Part shown: in pieces, positions 31,340 through 41,163 of the stretch
Numbering within the stretch: the stretch's first letter is position 1
Layout: each line of letters opens with the position of its first letter
Assembly (NCBI GenBank): GCA_964606085.1
Contig: CAZSFD010000045.1
Span: 1 to 43,393 of the forward strand
Length of the DNA stretch: 43,393 nt
Source: CAIQJJ01 sp964606085
GTDB taxonomy: Bacteria; Chloroflexota; Anaerolineae; Anaerolineales; UBA4823
Direction of reading: 5' to 3'
Notes under the pieces: generated by a model
Told to the model about the DNA's origin: nothing
The model's input: only the letters and a program-made list of their open reading frames with translations
The model's database searches: none
Translations under genes and position numbers: made by a program

Positions 31340-31380
31340 ACGAAAATCGGCCCTGCGGAGCAATAGGTCAGGTTAGGCGC

Positions 31381-32427
31381 TTACCCCTTCAGGAACTTTT
31401 CCGACTGATGGTCATACGCACTCAATGGAAGTTCCTTGTTCGTCAGCTTCAGCAGTGTTTCCGTCAGCTTGCGGTTGACCGGGGTAGGCACGCCGGCTTG
31501 CTCGCCGTAGCGCACCACCGCCCCGTTGAGATAGTCCACTTCGCTTTGGCCGCGGCCGGCGTGCAGGTCAATATGGAAGGAGGGCACCTTGGCCCCACGC
31601 CCGCCGCCGACTGCTTTCGCCAGGAAGGGCCGCGCCAGCGCCACCGGCAGGCGCACGCCCAGGGCTAACAGGCGCACCGGGGTCTTGGGCAAATCTACCA
31701 CGCCAATGCCGAGCTTACCCATCACGGCCAGCGCTTCGCGTAATTGCTGCATTTCGAGCTGGCACAGGCGCGGGTCGGCGAAGATTTCGGCGGGCGTGAG
31801 GTTGAGGATGGCCGAGGTGGCGTTAGCGAGCAAATTGGTAAGCATCTTCGACCATTTCATGTCGGCAGCTTTGGGGTAGAGGCGAGTATTCAGGCCGGCC
31901 TCGTTCATTGCCGCCGCCAGGCGTGCCGAAAGCGGACTGCCCACGGCCACGCCAGTGCCGCGCAGCTTTTCGACGATGATGTCACCGGCGGAGCGACGGC
32001 CAATGGCAGTGGTCACCGTGCCCGCGATGACGCGTTCGACGCCGAGGGCGTGGGCCAGGGTGGGTTCGTTGTCTACGCCGTTGGAGAGGCAGAGAACGCT
32101 CGTAATTCGTGATTCGCAATTCGGAATTGCAGCCAGTTCGGCGGCGAAGGCGGGGGTGTCGAAGGATTTGAGGGCGAAGAGGGCCACGTCGAAGGGGGCG
32201 TGAGCGAGGGCCGCCTCCAGAGAAGGCACAATCTCAAACGCATCGTCTGACACGTGATACGTGACACCGTCTCTGGTCATGTGCATCCCTTTTTGGCGGA
32301 TGAAATCGGCCACATCGGGACGTTCGACAAAGATAGCATGATGCCCCTGCAACGCCAGGCTGCCGCCGATATACGTGCCAATCGCCCCCGCCCCAAACAC
32401 CAGCAACTTCAGTTTCCCAGTTTCCAT
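31381..32427 (-). CDS. Ketopantoate reductase-like (ApbA/PanE family) protein
   Basis: NAD(P)H-dependent reductase of the 2-dehydropantoate 2-reductase family, 348 residues. The Rossmann start KLKLLVFGAGAIGTYIGG (GxGxxG near residues 12-17), VLCLSNGVDNE, and MKWSKMLTNLLANATSAILN are family motifs, as is the C-terminal VDYLNGAVVRYGEQAGVPTPVN with its catalytic-type region. Whether it makes pantoate or acts on another keto acid is unknown. The start at 32427 has AGGAG 7 nt upstream; an earlier in-frame start adds MSKVRRWF from repeat sequence. Odd: residues around IPNCESRIT are encoded by a repeat-like segment (32101-32131), indicating an in-frame repeat insertion. Confidence 0.85.
   Translation of the reverse strand: METGKLKLLVFGAGAIGTYIGGSLALQGHHAIFVERPDVADFIRQKGMHMTRDGVTYHVSDDAFEIVPSLEAALAHAPFDVALFALKSFDTPAFAAELAAIPNCESRITSVLCLSNGVDNEPTLAHALGVERVIAGTVTTAIGRRSAGDIIVEKLRGTGVAVGSPLSARLAAAMNEAGLNTRLYPKAADMKWSKMLTNLLANATSAILNLTPAEIFADPRLCQLEMQQLREALAVMGKLGIGVVDLPKTPVRLLALGVRLPVALARPFLAKAVGGGRGAKVPSFHIDLHAGRGQSEVDYLNGAVVRYGEQAGVPTPVNRKLTETLLKLTNKELPLSAYDHQSEKFLKG
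32101..32131. repeat. Repeat-like segment inside the ketopantoate reductase gene
   Basis: CGTAATTCGTGATTCGCAAT and the following TCGGAATTGC form a chain of AATTCG/GATTCG units. Such units are usually intergenic, and they resemble the array at 35205-35274. Here the segment encodes IPNCESRIT in frame. Confidence 0.6.
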
Positions 32428-32440
32428 AAACCATCTCCTA

Positions 32441-32464
32441 ACTTTCGACATTCGGCATTCAACC
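32441..32464. repeat. Heptamer-type repeat upstream of the ketopantoate reductase gene
   Basis: ACTTTCGACATTCGGCATTC and following AACC has the same GTCGAAAGT unit (minus strand) as the array between atpA and atpG. It fills the gap between the histidine phosphatase stop and the next ribosome-binding site. Confidence 0.55.
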
Positions 32465-32472
32465 TGCCCCCC

Positions 32473-33177
32473 TCACACCCTATCCGCCGCTTCCTTCACC
32501 GCCCACTCTTCGGGGTTGACGAAGCCGAGCAAGTACCACTGACGCGTATCGGTCTGGTAGCGCCAGGTGGCGTAGGCGGTGTTGCCGAAGCGAAAACGCG
32601 GGCTGTTGTAATGGCCCTGCGGCGCAATGCCCATGATGGCAAAGTTGACCATGTTGAGCAGCGCCCCATGTGAGACGATCAGATAACGCCTGGCAGGGAG
32701 GCGCATCAGGCCGAGCAAACCGCTCAAGGCGCGCTGATACACTTCGATGCTGCTCTCCCCACCCTCGGCCACCGGCTGAAAGGGGTGGTAAAAATCGGCC
32801 GCGGGGATTTCGGCGCGTAACGCTTCGGGCGAACGGCCTTCGCCAGCGCCAAAGCCGCGCTCGATCCAGATCGGGTCGAGGGTGATTTCCAGACCCAATT
32901 CAGCCGCGACGATTTCCGCCGTCTCACGGGTACGCAGCAGCGGGCTGGCAATCACCCCATCGAAGCTGACACCCTGCGCCTTCCAGCGTTTGCCCAACGC
33001 CTCGGCCTGCTGACGGCCGCGTGCGGTCAACGGCAAATCCAACTGCCCCTGGATCACCCCCGCCAGGTTGCCTTCCGACTCGCCGTGGCGCAACAAAGTG
33101 ATGATGTATTGCTGAGTGTTATTTTCCGCCTGCTGATTTGCTATCTGGCTCATGGGTTCATTTGCTGTATTGCCCAT
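32473..33177 (-). CDS. Histidine phosphatase (phosphoglycerate mutase-like), copy B
   Basis: A 234-residue enzyme of the histidine phosphatase superfamily. LLRHGESEGNLAGVIQGQLDLPLTARGRQQAEAL holds the catalytic histidine (His31). VIASPLLRTRETAEIVA and YLIVSHGALLNMV (second histidine) complete the active site. Substrates of this family range from sugar phosphates to adenosylcobalamin precursors and cannot be told from sequence. The gene overlaps the stop of its homologue by 20 bases if the ATG at 33177 is used; the in-frame ATG at 33153 would start 4 bp after that stop. The two are tandem duplicates with clear shared motifs. Confidence 0.9.
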   Translation of the reverse strand: MGNTANEPMSQIANQQAENNTQQYIITLLRHGESEGNLAGVIQGQLDLPLTARGRQQAEALGKRWKAQGVSFDGVIASPLLRTRETAEIVAAELGLEITLDPIWIERGFGAGEGRSPEALRAEIPAADFYHPFQPVAEGGESSIEVYQRALSGLLGLMRLPARRYLIVSHGALLNMVNFAIMGIAPQGHYNSPRFRFGNTAYATWRYQTDTRQWYLLGFVNPEEWAVKEAADRV

Positions 33178-33841
33178 TGGTCACCTTGCTTATTTGTTCG
33201 CTCGTGATGAAATGCTGCCGGTCGTTGAAACTGAGAAAGAGCCAATCATGCACATCGGGCCGATAGCGCAAGACGGCAAACGAGGTGTTGTCGAAGGCGA
33301 AGCCCGGCCCCTGGAAGTTGGCCTGCGGGGCGATGCCCAGGGCGGCATACAACACCATGTTGAGCAGCCCACCGTGCGAGACGACCAGGTAACGCCCCGC
33401 CGGACGGTACAGCAGGTTACTCAAGGCCCGCCCGGCCCGCAAATACAATTCCCACTGGCTCTCGCCGGTGCGCCCGATGCGTTGGTAGGGATGGATAAAG
33501 GGTGGGCGTGGGTGAAGTTCGGCGGCCACTTCATATTTAAGGCCGGCCAACACGCCATTGTCGCGCTCCATCCAATCGGGGTCAAATTCAACCGCCAGGC
33601 CCAGGGTTTCGGCAATGATCTCGGCGGTCTGGCGGGCGCGGGCCAGCGGGCTGGCAATCAGGTGATCGAAAACAGCCCCTTCGGCCAGCCAACGCGACGC
33701 CAGCGCTTGCGCCTGCCGCAACCCCAGTTCGCTGAGTGGAAAATCGTGCTGCCCCTGGTGGTAGCCTTCGGCATTGGCGGTGGATTGGCCGTGGCGCAGG
33801 AGCGTGATGGTGTAAGTGTGTTCGTTTGGGTTGGTAAACAT
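33158..33841 (-). CDS. Histidine phosphatase (phosphoglycerate mutase-like), copy A
   Basis: A 227-residue paralogue of the next gene: ITLLRHGQSTANAEGYHQGQHDFPLSELGLRQAQAL (His17), LIASPLARARQTAEII, and YLVVSHGGLLNMVLYAALGIAPQ. Both proteins end with a similar beta segment (FDNTSFAVLRYRPDVHDWLFL here, FGNTAYATWRYQTDTRQWYLL in copy B). A much longer frame extends upstream over the opposite-strand kinase gene, but the ATG at 33841 is preferred: a TATACT box lies 6 nt before it and homology starts right after. Confidence 0.9.
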   Translation of the reverse strand: MFTNPNEHTYTITLLRHGQSTANAEGYHQGQHDFPLSELGLRQAQALASRWLAEGAVFDHLIASPLARARQTAEIIAETLGLAVEFDPDWMERDNGVLAGLKYEVAAELHPRPPFIHPYQRIGRTGESQWELYLRAGRALSNLLYRPAGRYLVVSHGGLLNMVLYAALGIAPQANFQGPGFAFDNTSFAVLRYRPDVHDWLFLSFNDRQHFITSEQISKVTNGQYSK

Positions 33842-33847
33842 CGCCCA

Positions 33848-33853
33848 AGTATA
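33848..33853 (-). promoter_or_regulatory. -10 box of histidine phosphatase copy A, leaderless
   Basis: TATACT on the minus strand, then TGGGCG, then the ATG at 33841. It is divergent from the kinase promoter 40 bp away. Confidence 0.5.
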
Positions 33854-33865
33854 CCTGATACAAAC

Positions 33866-33895
33866 TTGGCGGCGGCTAAATCTGGCGGCTATAAT
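33866..33895 (+). promoter_or_regulatory. Promoter of the double thymidylate kinase gene
   Basis: TTGGCG (33866-33871) and a perfect TATAAT (33890-33895) are 18 nt apart. The leader is about 28 nt and includes AAAGGGA before the ATG at 33930. Confidence 0.55.
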
Positions 33896-33929
33896 GGGCT
33901 CAGAAAATCTGTTCATGCAAAGGGAAGCT

Positions 33930-35165
33930 ATGCCAGGCCAATTCATCGTCTTTGAAGGAAGCAACACCCCACGGCTCAACCACCAGGCCAGCCTGCTCGC
34001 CGCCTGGCTGCGAACCCAGGGCGCGACGGTGCTGCTGGCCCGCCAGCCCAGTAATGGGCCGGTGGGCGCGTTAGTGCAGCAGGTAGACAACGGACGCCTG
34101 GCCCTCGCCGCGCACAGCCGCGCCGTGTTGGCGCTGGCCGACCGGCTCGACAGTTTATACGGCGCGCGCAGCGATGGCATCCTGGCGGCCCTCGCCGACG
34201 GCAAGACCGTGATCGGCGTGAACTACCTGCTCGAGGCCCTGGCCCAACCCGGCCCCCACCCGGCCTGGCTGCGCCACATCAACGCCCCCTGCCCCTGGCC
34301 CGATCTGACGGTCTTGCTCGACACCCCGCAGGCGGAGGCCCTGCGCCAGGTTGATGCCCGTCCCCCAGACGGCCCGGCGGTGCTGATCGTAGATGGCAGC
34401 CTGCCTGCCGAACACATCCACCAACAATGCCAGCAGGCGCTGCGCGACAACCTGGGGGCGGCCCAGGCCGCGCCGCGTGCGCCCCAACCAACGCCTTGGC
34501 CGGCCATGCCGCCCAACCCGCACCCTGGCAAATTGATCGTCCTCGAAGGGCTGGATGGCGCTGGCACCACCACGCAGGCCGCCCGCCTGGCCGAATGGCT
34601 GGCGCGCGCACAAGGCGTGCCAACCTGGGTAACGCGTGAACCGAGCGGCGGGCCGGTGGGAGCGCAAATCCGCGCCATCCTCGCCGGGCGCATCACGGTC
34701 GCGCCGCAGACGATGGCCGCCCTGTTCGCCGCCGACCGCCTGGATCACCTGTTTGGGCCGGGCGGCGTGGCCGAACACCTGGCACGCGGCGAGTGGGTGA
34801 TCCTGGATCGTTACTATCACTCATCCTTCGCCTACCAGACCCTCTCGCTGAACGAGGGCGATCACGCCTGGATGCGTCACCTGCACGCCCCCTGCCTGAC
34901 CCCCGATGTGACCTTCTTTTTGGATGTGCCAGCCGCCGTGTGCATGGAACGCATCTGCCACCAGCGCGCCGCGCCGTTGGAGTTGTTCGAGAAAGCCGAT
35001 TTTTTGGCGCAGGTGGAGGAGCAATATGGCAAAATCCTGGCTGGTTTGCGCCAGGAGGGGGAGAATATCTGCACGGTAGATGGCACGCTCCCGGTTGAAG
35101 CCGTGGCCGTCGGGCTGCAAAGACAACTTGAGGGGTTCTTGGCGCAAGCCCAATTTCGTCATTAA
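33930..35165 (+). CDS. tmk: Tandem thymidylate kinase: dead N-terminal domain fused to an active-looking domain
   Basis: A 411-residue protein made of two TMPK domains joined by a Pro/Ala linker (about 178-199). TMPK phosphorylates dTMP to dTDP. The second domain (200-405) has the P-loop region EGLDGAGTTTQ (206-216), TREPSGGPVGAQIR, AADRLDHL and LDRYYHSSFAYQ (Asp293, Arg294, Tyr295). The usual P-loop lysine is Thr213, a variant also seen in some other TMPKs. The first domain repeats the layout (FIVFEG, ARQPSNGPVGALVQQ, ADRLDSLYG, LTVLLDTP), but its P-loop reads EGSNTPRLN and the DRY motif is GVNYL, so it cannot bind ATP normally. Normal TMPK is about 200-215 residues. The start at 33930 is set by AAAGGGA and the domain start. 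Confidence 0.9.
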   Translation: MPGQFIVFEGSNTPRLNHQASLLAAWLRTQGATVLLARQPSNGPVGALVQQVDNGRLALAAHSRAVLALADRLDSLYGARSDGILAALADGKTVIGVNYLLEALAQPGPHPAWLRHINAPCPWPDLTVLLDTPQAEALRQVDARPPDGPAVLIVDGSLPAEHIHQQCQQALRDNLGAAQAAPRAPQPTPWPAMPPNPHPGKLIVLEGLDGAGTTTQAARLAEWLARAQGVPTWVTREPSGGPVGAQIRAILAGRITVAPQTMAALFAADRLDHLFGPGGVAEHLARGEWVILDRYYHSSFAYQTLSLNEGDHAWMRHLHAPCLTPDVTFFLDVPAAVCMERICHQRAAPLELFEKADFLAQVEEQYGKILAGLRQEGENICTVDGTLPVEAVAVGLQRQLEGFLAQAQFRH

Positions 35166-35204
35166 GTGCGGCTCCCTGGGATTTGCCGTGATGCGTTTCA
35201 AGAT

Positions 35205-35274
35205 AAACCACGAATAGCACGAATTACACCAATCAAAACCAAAAATTCGTGCCGATTGGTGTTATTCGTGGTTT
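35205..35274. repeat. Inverted repeat between the kinase and AAA ATPase genes
   Basis: AAACCACGAATA at 35205-35216 and ACACCAATC near 35226-35234 match the reverse complement of GATTGGTGT plus TATTCGTGGTTT at 35254-35274. The left arm holds an extra GCACGAATT. This is the AATTCGTGGTT type of dispersed repeat. Confidence 0.7.
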
Positions 35275-35354
35275 CGACAGCGCACAAAGGGAACTGAGCA
35301 CGGAAATTCCCAAAGACCCATGGTTACATATTTATATAAATACCGCAAGTTTGC

Positions 35355-35360
35355 TATAAT
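35355..35360 (+). promoter_or_regulatory. -10 box of the AAA ATPase gene, leaderless
   Basis: A perfect TATAAT, then GTATTT, then the ATG at 35367. A weak TTATAT lies 17 nt upstream (35332-35337). There is no Shine-Dalgarno site. Confidence 0.55.
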
Positions 35361-35366
35361 GTATTT

Positions 35367-36503
35367 ATGAAAATAACGCGTACTATCCTTGCCCAAATCA
35401 AAGAATTTCTCATGCCGGGCAAAGCACTGGTTTTATATGGCCCACGGCAGGTGGGTAAGACCACCCTGGCAAACGATTTGTTAGCTTCGATCACCCTGCG
35501 CAGCCGATTCGTCAATGCCGATGAACTCATCGTGCGCGAGGCGCTGTCCAGCCAAAGCCGCCAGACCCTGGGAGATGTGCTGGGGGATGCCGAACTGCTG
35601 GTGATTGATGAAGCCCAACGGGTGCCCAATATCGGGCTGAATCTCAAAATCCTCGTGGACAGTTTCCCCCATGCGGTGATCCTGGCGACCGGTTCAGCAT
35701 CCTTTGAATTGGCCAATAAAATTAGCGAGCCGCTGACCGGGCGCACGATCACATTCAACATGTACCCGGTAAGCTATGCAGAAATTCGCACCGCCTTTGG
35801 CGCCTTTGAGGCGCGCAGCCAATTGGAACGCTGGCTGATTTGGGGCGGCTACCCGGCGGTGCTGACGGCAGGCGGCCAGGTCTTGCGCGAACGCCTTTTA
35901 GGAGAAATCACGGGCGCTTATCTGTACCGTGACATTCTCGAACTGGAAGGCATTCGCCATGCGGATAAGATTGTGGCCTTGCTGCGCTTGCTGGCTTTCC
36001 AAATTGGGCAGGAGGTATCCCTGGCCGAATTAGCTACCAACCTGGCCCTGGGGCGCTCCACGGTGGAACGCTACCTGGATTTACTGGAAAAAGCGTTTGT
36101 GGTCTTTCGCGTGGGTGGGTTTTCGCGCAACCTGCGCAAGGAGATCACCAAAAACGCGCGCTATTATTTCTACGATAACGGGATTCGCAACAGCCTGATT
36201 CAAAACTTCAACCCATTGCATTTGCGGCAGGATGTCGGTCAATTGTGGGAAAATTACCTGATGGTCGAACGCCGCAAAGCCAATCAATCGGCCAATCGTG
36301 CGGTCAACCTCTATTTCTGGCGCACGTACGACCAAAAGGAAATTGACTGCATTGAGGAACATGGCGGGAAGTTATCTGGCTACGAATTCAAGTGGGGAGA
36401 CAAACCCATGCCGCACAAAACCAGCGCCGAATTTCTGGAAAACTACCCAGGTTCCGATTTAGCCACCATTACACCGCAAAACTTTGAAACCTTTGTGTTG
36501 TGA
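35367..36503 (+). CDS. AAA ATPase of the AAA_14/DUF4143 family
   Basis: A 378-residue P-loop protein. Walker A is GPRQVGKT (25-32) and Walker B is LLVIDEAQ (Asp81, Glu82), followed by ILATGSASF (sensor) and LTGRTITFNMYPVSYAEI, all typical of this family. The C-terminal DUF4143 part includes YLYRDILELEGIRHADKI, a winged-helix-like LAELATNLALGRSTVERYLDLLEKAFVVFRV, and a PD-(D/E)xK-like WENYLMVERRKAN, FWRTYDQKEIDCI, YEFKWG. The role of the family is unknown; many are thought to be mobile or linked with stress or defence. It starts directly after a TATAAT box and stands alone on its strand, with the SNF2 gene 88 bp downstream. Confidence 0.9.
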   Translation: MKITRTILAQIKEFLMPGKALVLYGPRQVGKTTLANDLLASITLRSRFVNADELIVREALSSQSRQTLGDVLGDAELLVIDEAQRVPNIGLNLKILVDSFPHAVILATGSASFELANKISEPLTGRTITFNMYPVSYAEIRTAFGAFEARSQLERWLIWGGYPAVLTAGGQVLRERLLGEITGAYLYRDILELEGIRHADKIVALLRLLAFQIGQEVSLAELATNLALGRSTVERYLDLLEKAFVVFRVGGFSRNLRKEITKNARYYFYDNGIRNSLIQNFNPLHLRQDVGQLWENYLMVERRKANQSANRAVNLYFWRTYDQKEIDCIEEHGGKLSGYEFKWGDKPMPHKTSAEFLENYPGSDLATITPQNFETFVL

Positions 36504-36591
36504 ACGGTTCGTGGGCATCTGCCCTGGCCGCCAAGCAGCGTATTCTGACCTAATTTGATGATTCGATTTTCTCATTTTCAGGAACTTCAAC

Positions 36592-39870
<3,279 letters not shown>

Positions 39871-39882
39871 TCAGGAGGAAAA

Positions 39883-40251
39883 ATGATGGATACCCCAACC
39901 GATGCTGTCGAAATCTTACGGGCCACACAGCGAGAAGTTTACGCGCGCCTGCTGGATCGTTACACGCAGATCGAACGTGAAATTGACGAAGAAATTGAAC
40001 CGGAGCTGGCCCGCCTGCGATACGAACAAGCGATCACCCAACGCCTGCTGGATAAAACCACCGACGCGGCGCAAAAGGATGATTGGCGCATTCATCTGGA
40101 TGTGCTGCAAATGTTGATCATCCAGCAGGAAGATCGCCTGGCCGAGTGCGAAAAGGATTTGCATCACTACGACCAATTGCTCGACGAAATCCACAACGAC
40201 CTGGGCGATGAAATTTTCGCCGCCATTTCGCCCGGTGATCAGGAAGTTTAA
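39883..40251 (+). CDS. Small helical protein coupled to the SNF2 helicase
   Basis: A 122-residue, Glu/Asp/Leu/Gln-rich protein, not recognised. It is almost entirely predicted helix with heptad-like spacing (REVYARLLDRYTQIEREIDEEIEPELARLRYEQAITQRLL, then IHLDVLQMLIIQQEDRLAECEKDLHHYDQLLDEI). This points to a two-helix coiled-coil hairpin with an acidic tail. AGGAGG lies just before two adjacent ATG codons (39883 and 39886). It begins 12 bp after the SNF2 stop and is followed by a perfect hairpin, so it is the last gene of that transcript and probably a partner of the helicase. Confidence 0.75.
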   Translation: MMDTPTDAVEILRATQREVYARLLDRYTQIEREIDEEIEPELARLRYEQAITQRLLDKTTDAAQKDDWRIHLDVLQMLIIQQEDRLAECEKDLHHYDQLLDEIHNDLGDEIFAAISPGDQEV

Positions 40252-40269
40252 GAATTTAATGCCGCCTTA

Positions 40270-40303
40270 CAAAGCCGGGCCAGAGATTTCTGGCCCGGCT
40301 TTG
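40270..40303 (+). terminator. Perfect 15-bp hairpin after the SNF2 operon
   Basis: CAAAGCCGGGCCAGA (40270-40284) pairs exactly with TCTGGCCCGGCTTTG (40289-40303) around GATT. No T run follows. Confidence 0.7.
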
Positions 40304-40323
40304 CTATTCTGCCCATCCGGTTG

Positions 40324-40342
40324 GACACCGCTCCGCAATGTC
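40324..40342. repeat. Decayed REP-like hairpin far from the RAYT gene
   Basis: GACACCGC-TCC-GCAATGTC matches the hairpin GACACCGC-AGA-GCGGTGTC beside the RAYT gene (25764-25782) except for the loop and two stem bases. This suggests a mobilised copy that has drifted. Confidence 0.55.
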
Positions 40343-40624
40343 AACCCACAGGACACAGAGCCGCTCCTGCCACCTGCCCCTTGCTCCCTGCTTCCCATTT
40401 CTGCAAAAAAAAACGCAAAATGTGATATTTCTCACACAATCCCATGACATTTCCGCCTGGGCAGCCAGCCGACTGGCGGGTAAAATCGCCTTGCAATTTT
40501 GCAAAGCGCTCAAAGCGGGGATGGCGCGGCTCCCCCTCTGAGAAGAATATCCATCACACCACATCGCAAACGACCGACCAGAACGGTGGCCGGTTTTGAG
40601 AATCAAACCCCAAAGGAGAATTTT

Positions 40625-41140
40625 ATGTTTATACAAAGAAAATGGTTGAAAAGGATTTTATTGTGGCTTGCCCTGGTCATGGGATTAAACGCGTGCTCAA
40701 GCGCTACCCCACCTATTCATATTACCGATGTCACCATTTCTGGCGCGCCGGTGGTAGGACAGATCGTTGATTTACACATCGAGATCACATCCATGTATGA
40801 CGAGCCAGAAGTAACGTTCTATTTAGATTTTTTAGAAGAGTATGATAACCGAGTGAATTATATCTCTGGAGATAAACACTGGGTTGGTCCGATGGCTGCC
40901 AACGAAAAGAAAGCTTTTGATGTGTCCGTTTGTGTCGCGGAAGAAGGCCGCTGGCCGATTGAGATTTATGCCCGCCATACAGCACCGGATGGCGCTTCAT
41001 ACTATGACTCTGAGACCGTATTTCTTGAAAGCTGGATAGATGGGGGCAAGCTCATCCGTAATATCCATTTCTCGGCCAATGAGGTTCGCCCAACACCCAG
41101 ACCCTACCCGATTTCTCCAGAATGTTCGGGCAGCAAATAG
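40625..41140 (+). CDS. Lipoprotein with Ig-like domain
   Basis: A 171-residue exported lipoprotein. The start at 40625 is preceded by AAAGGAGA and gives a basic N-terminus (MFIQRKWLKR), a hydrophobic core and the lipobox LNAC (Cys24). The mature part is a single beta domain of about 115 residues. It is clearly homologous to the N-terminal domain of the next gene: shared blocks include VVGQIVDLHI with LVGSVVNLSI, YDNRVNYISG with YDNPVHFISG, and EGRWPIEI with EGEWPVEI. A Pro-rich end follows. The base composition is visibly poorer in G+C than most of the window. The reading frame of the next gene opens before this stop, but its likely start is 23 bp after it. Confidence 0.78.
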   Translation: MFIQRKWLKRILLWLALVMGLNACSSATPPIHITDVTISGAPVVGQIVDLHIEITSMYDEPEVTFYLDFLEEYDNRVNYISGDKHWVGPMAANEKKAFDVSVCVAEEGRWPIEIYARHTAPDGASYYDSETVFLESWIDGGKLIRNIHFSANEVRPTPRPYPISPECSGSK

Positions 41141-41163
41141 TTTATTCTTTCCCAGAAGTTCCC

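Larger units (their letters stand above)
40252..40624. other. 373-bp gap with hairpin and decayed REP copy
   Basis: No gene is supported. It holds the hairpin at 40270-40303, a REP-like remnant at 40324-40342, an A-rich stretch near 40407-40417, and the ribosome-binding site of the lipoprotein gene (AAAGGAGA) just before 40625. Confidence 0.7.

Noticed and set aside
33842..34204. N-terminal extension of histidine phosphatase copy A
   Set aside because: It runs antisense through the kinase gene, and the phosphatase promoter lies inside it; the ATG at 33841 fits better.
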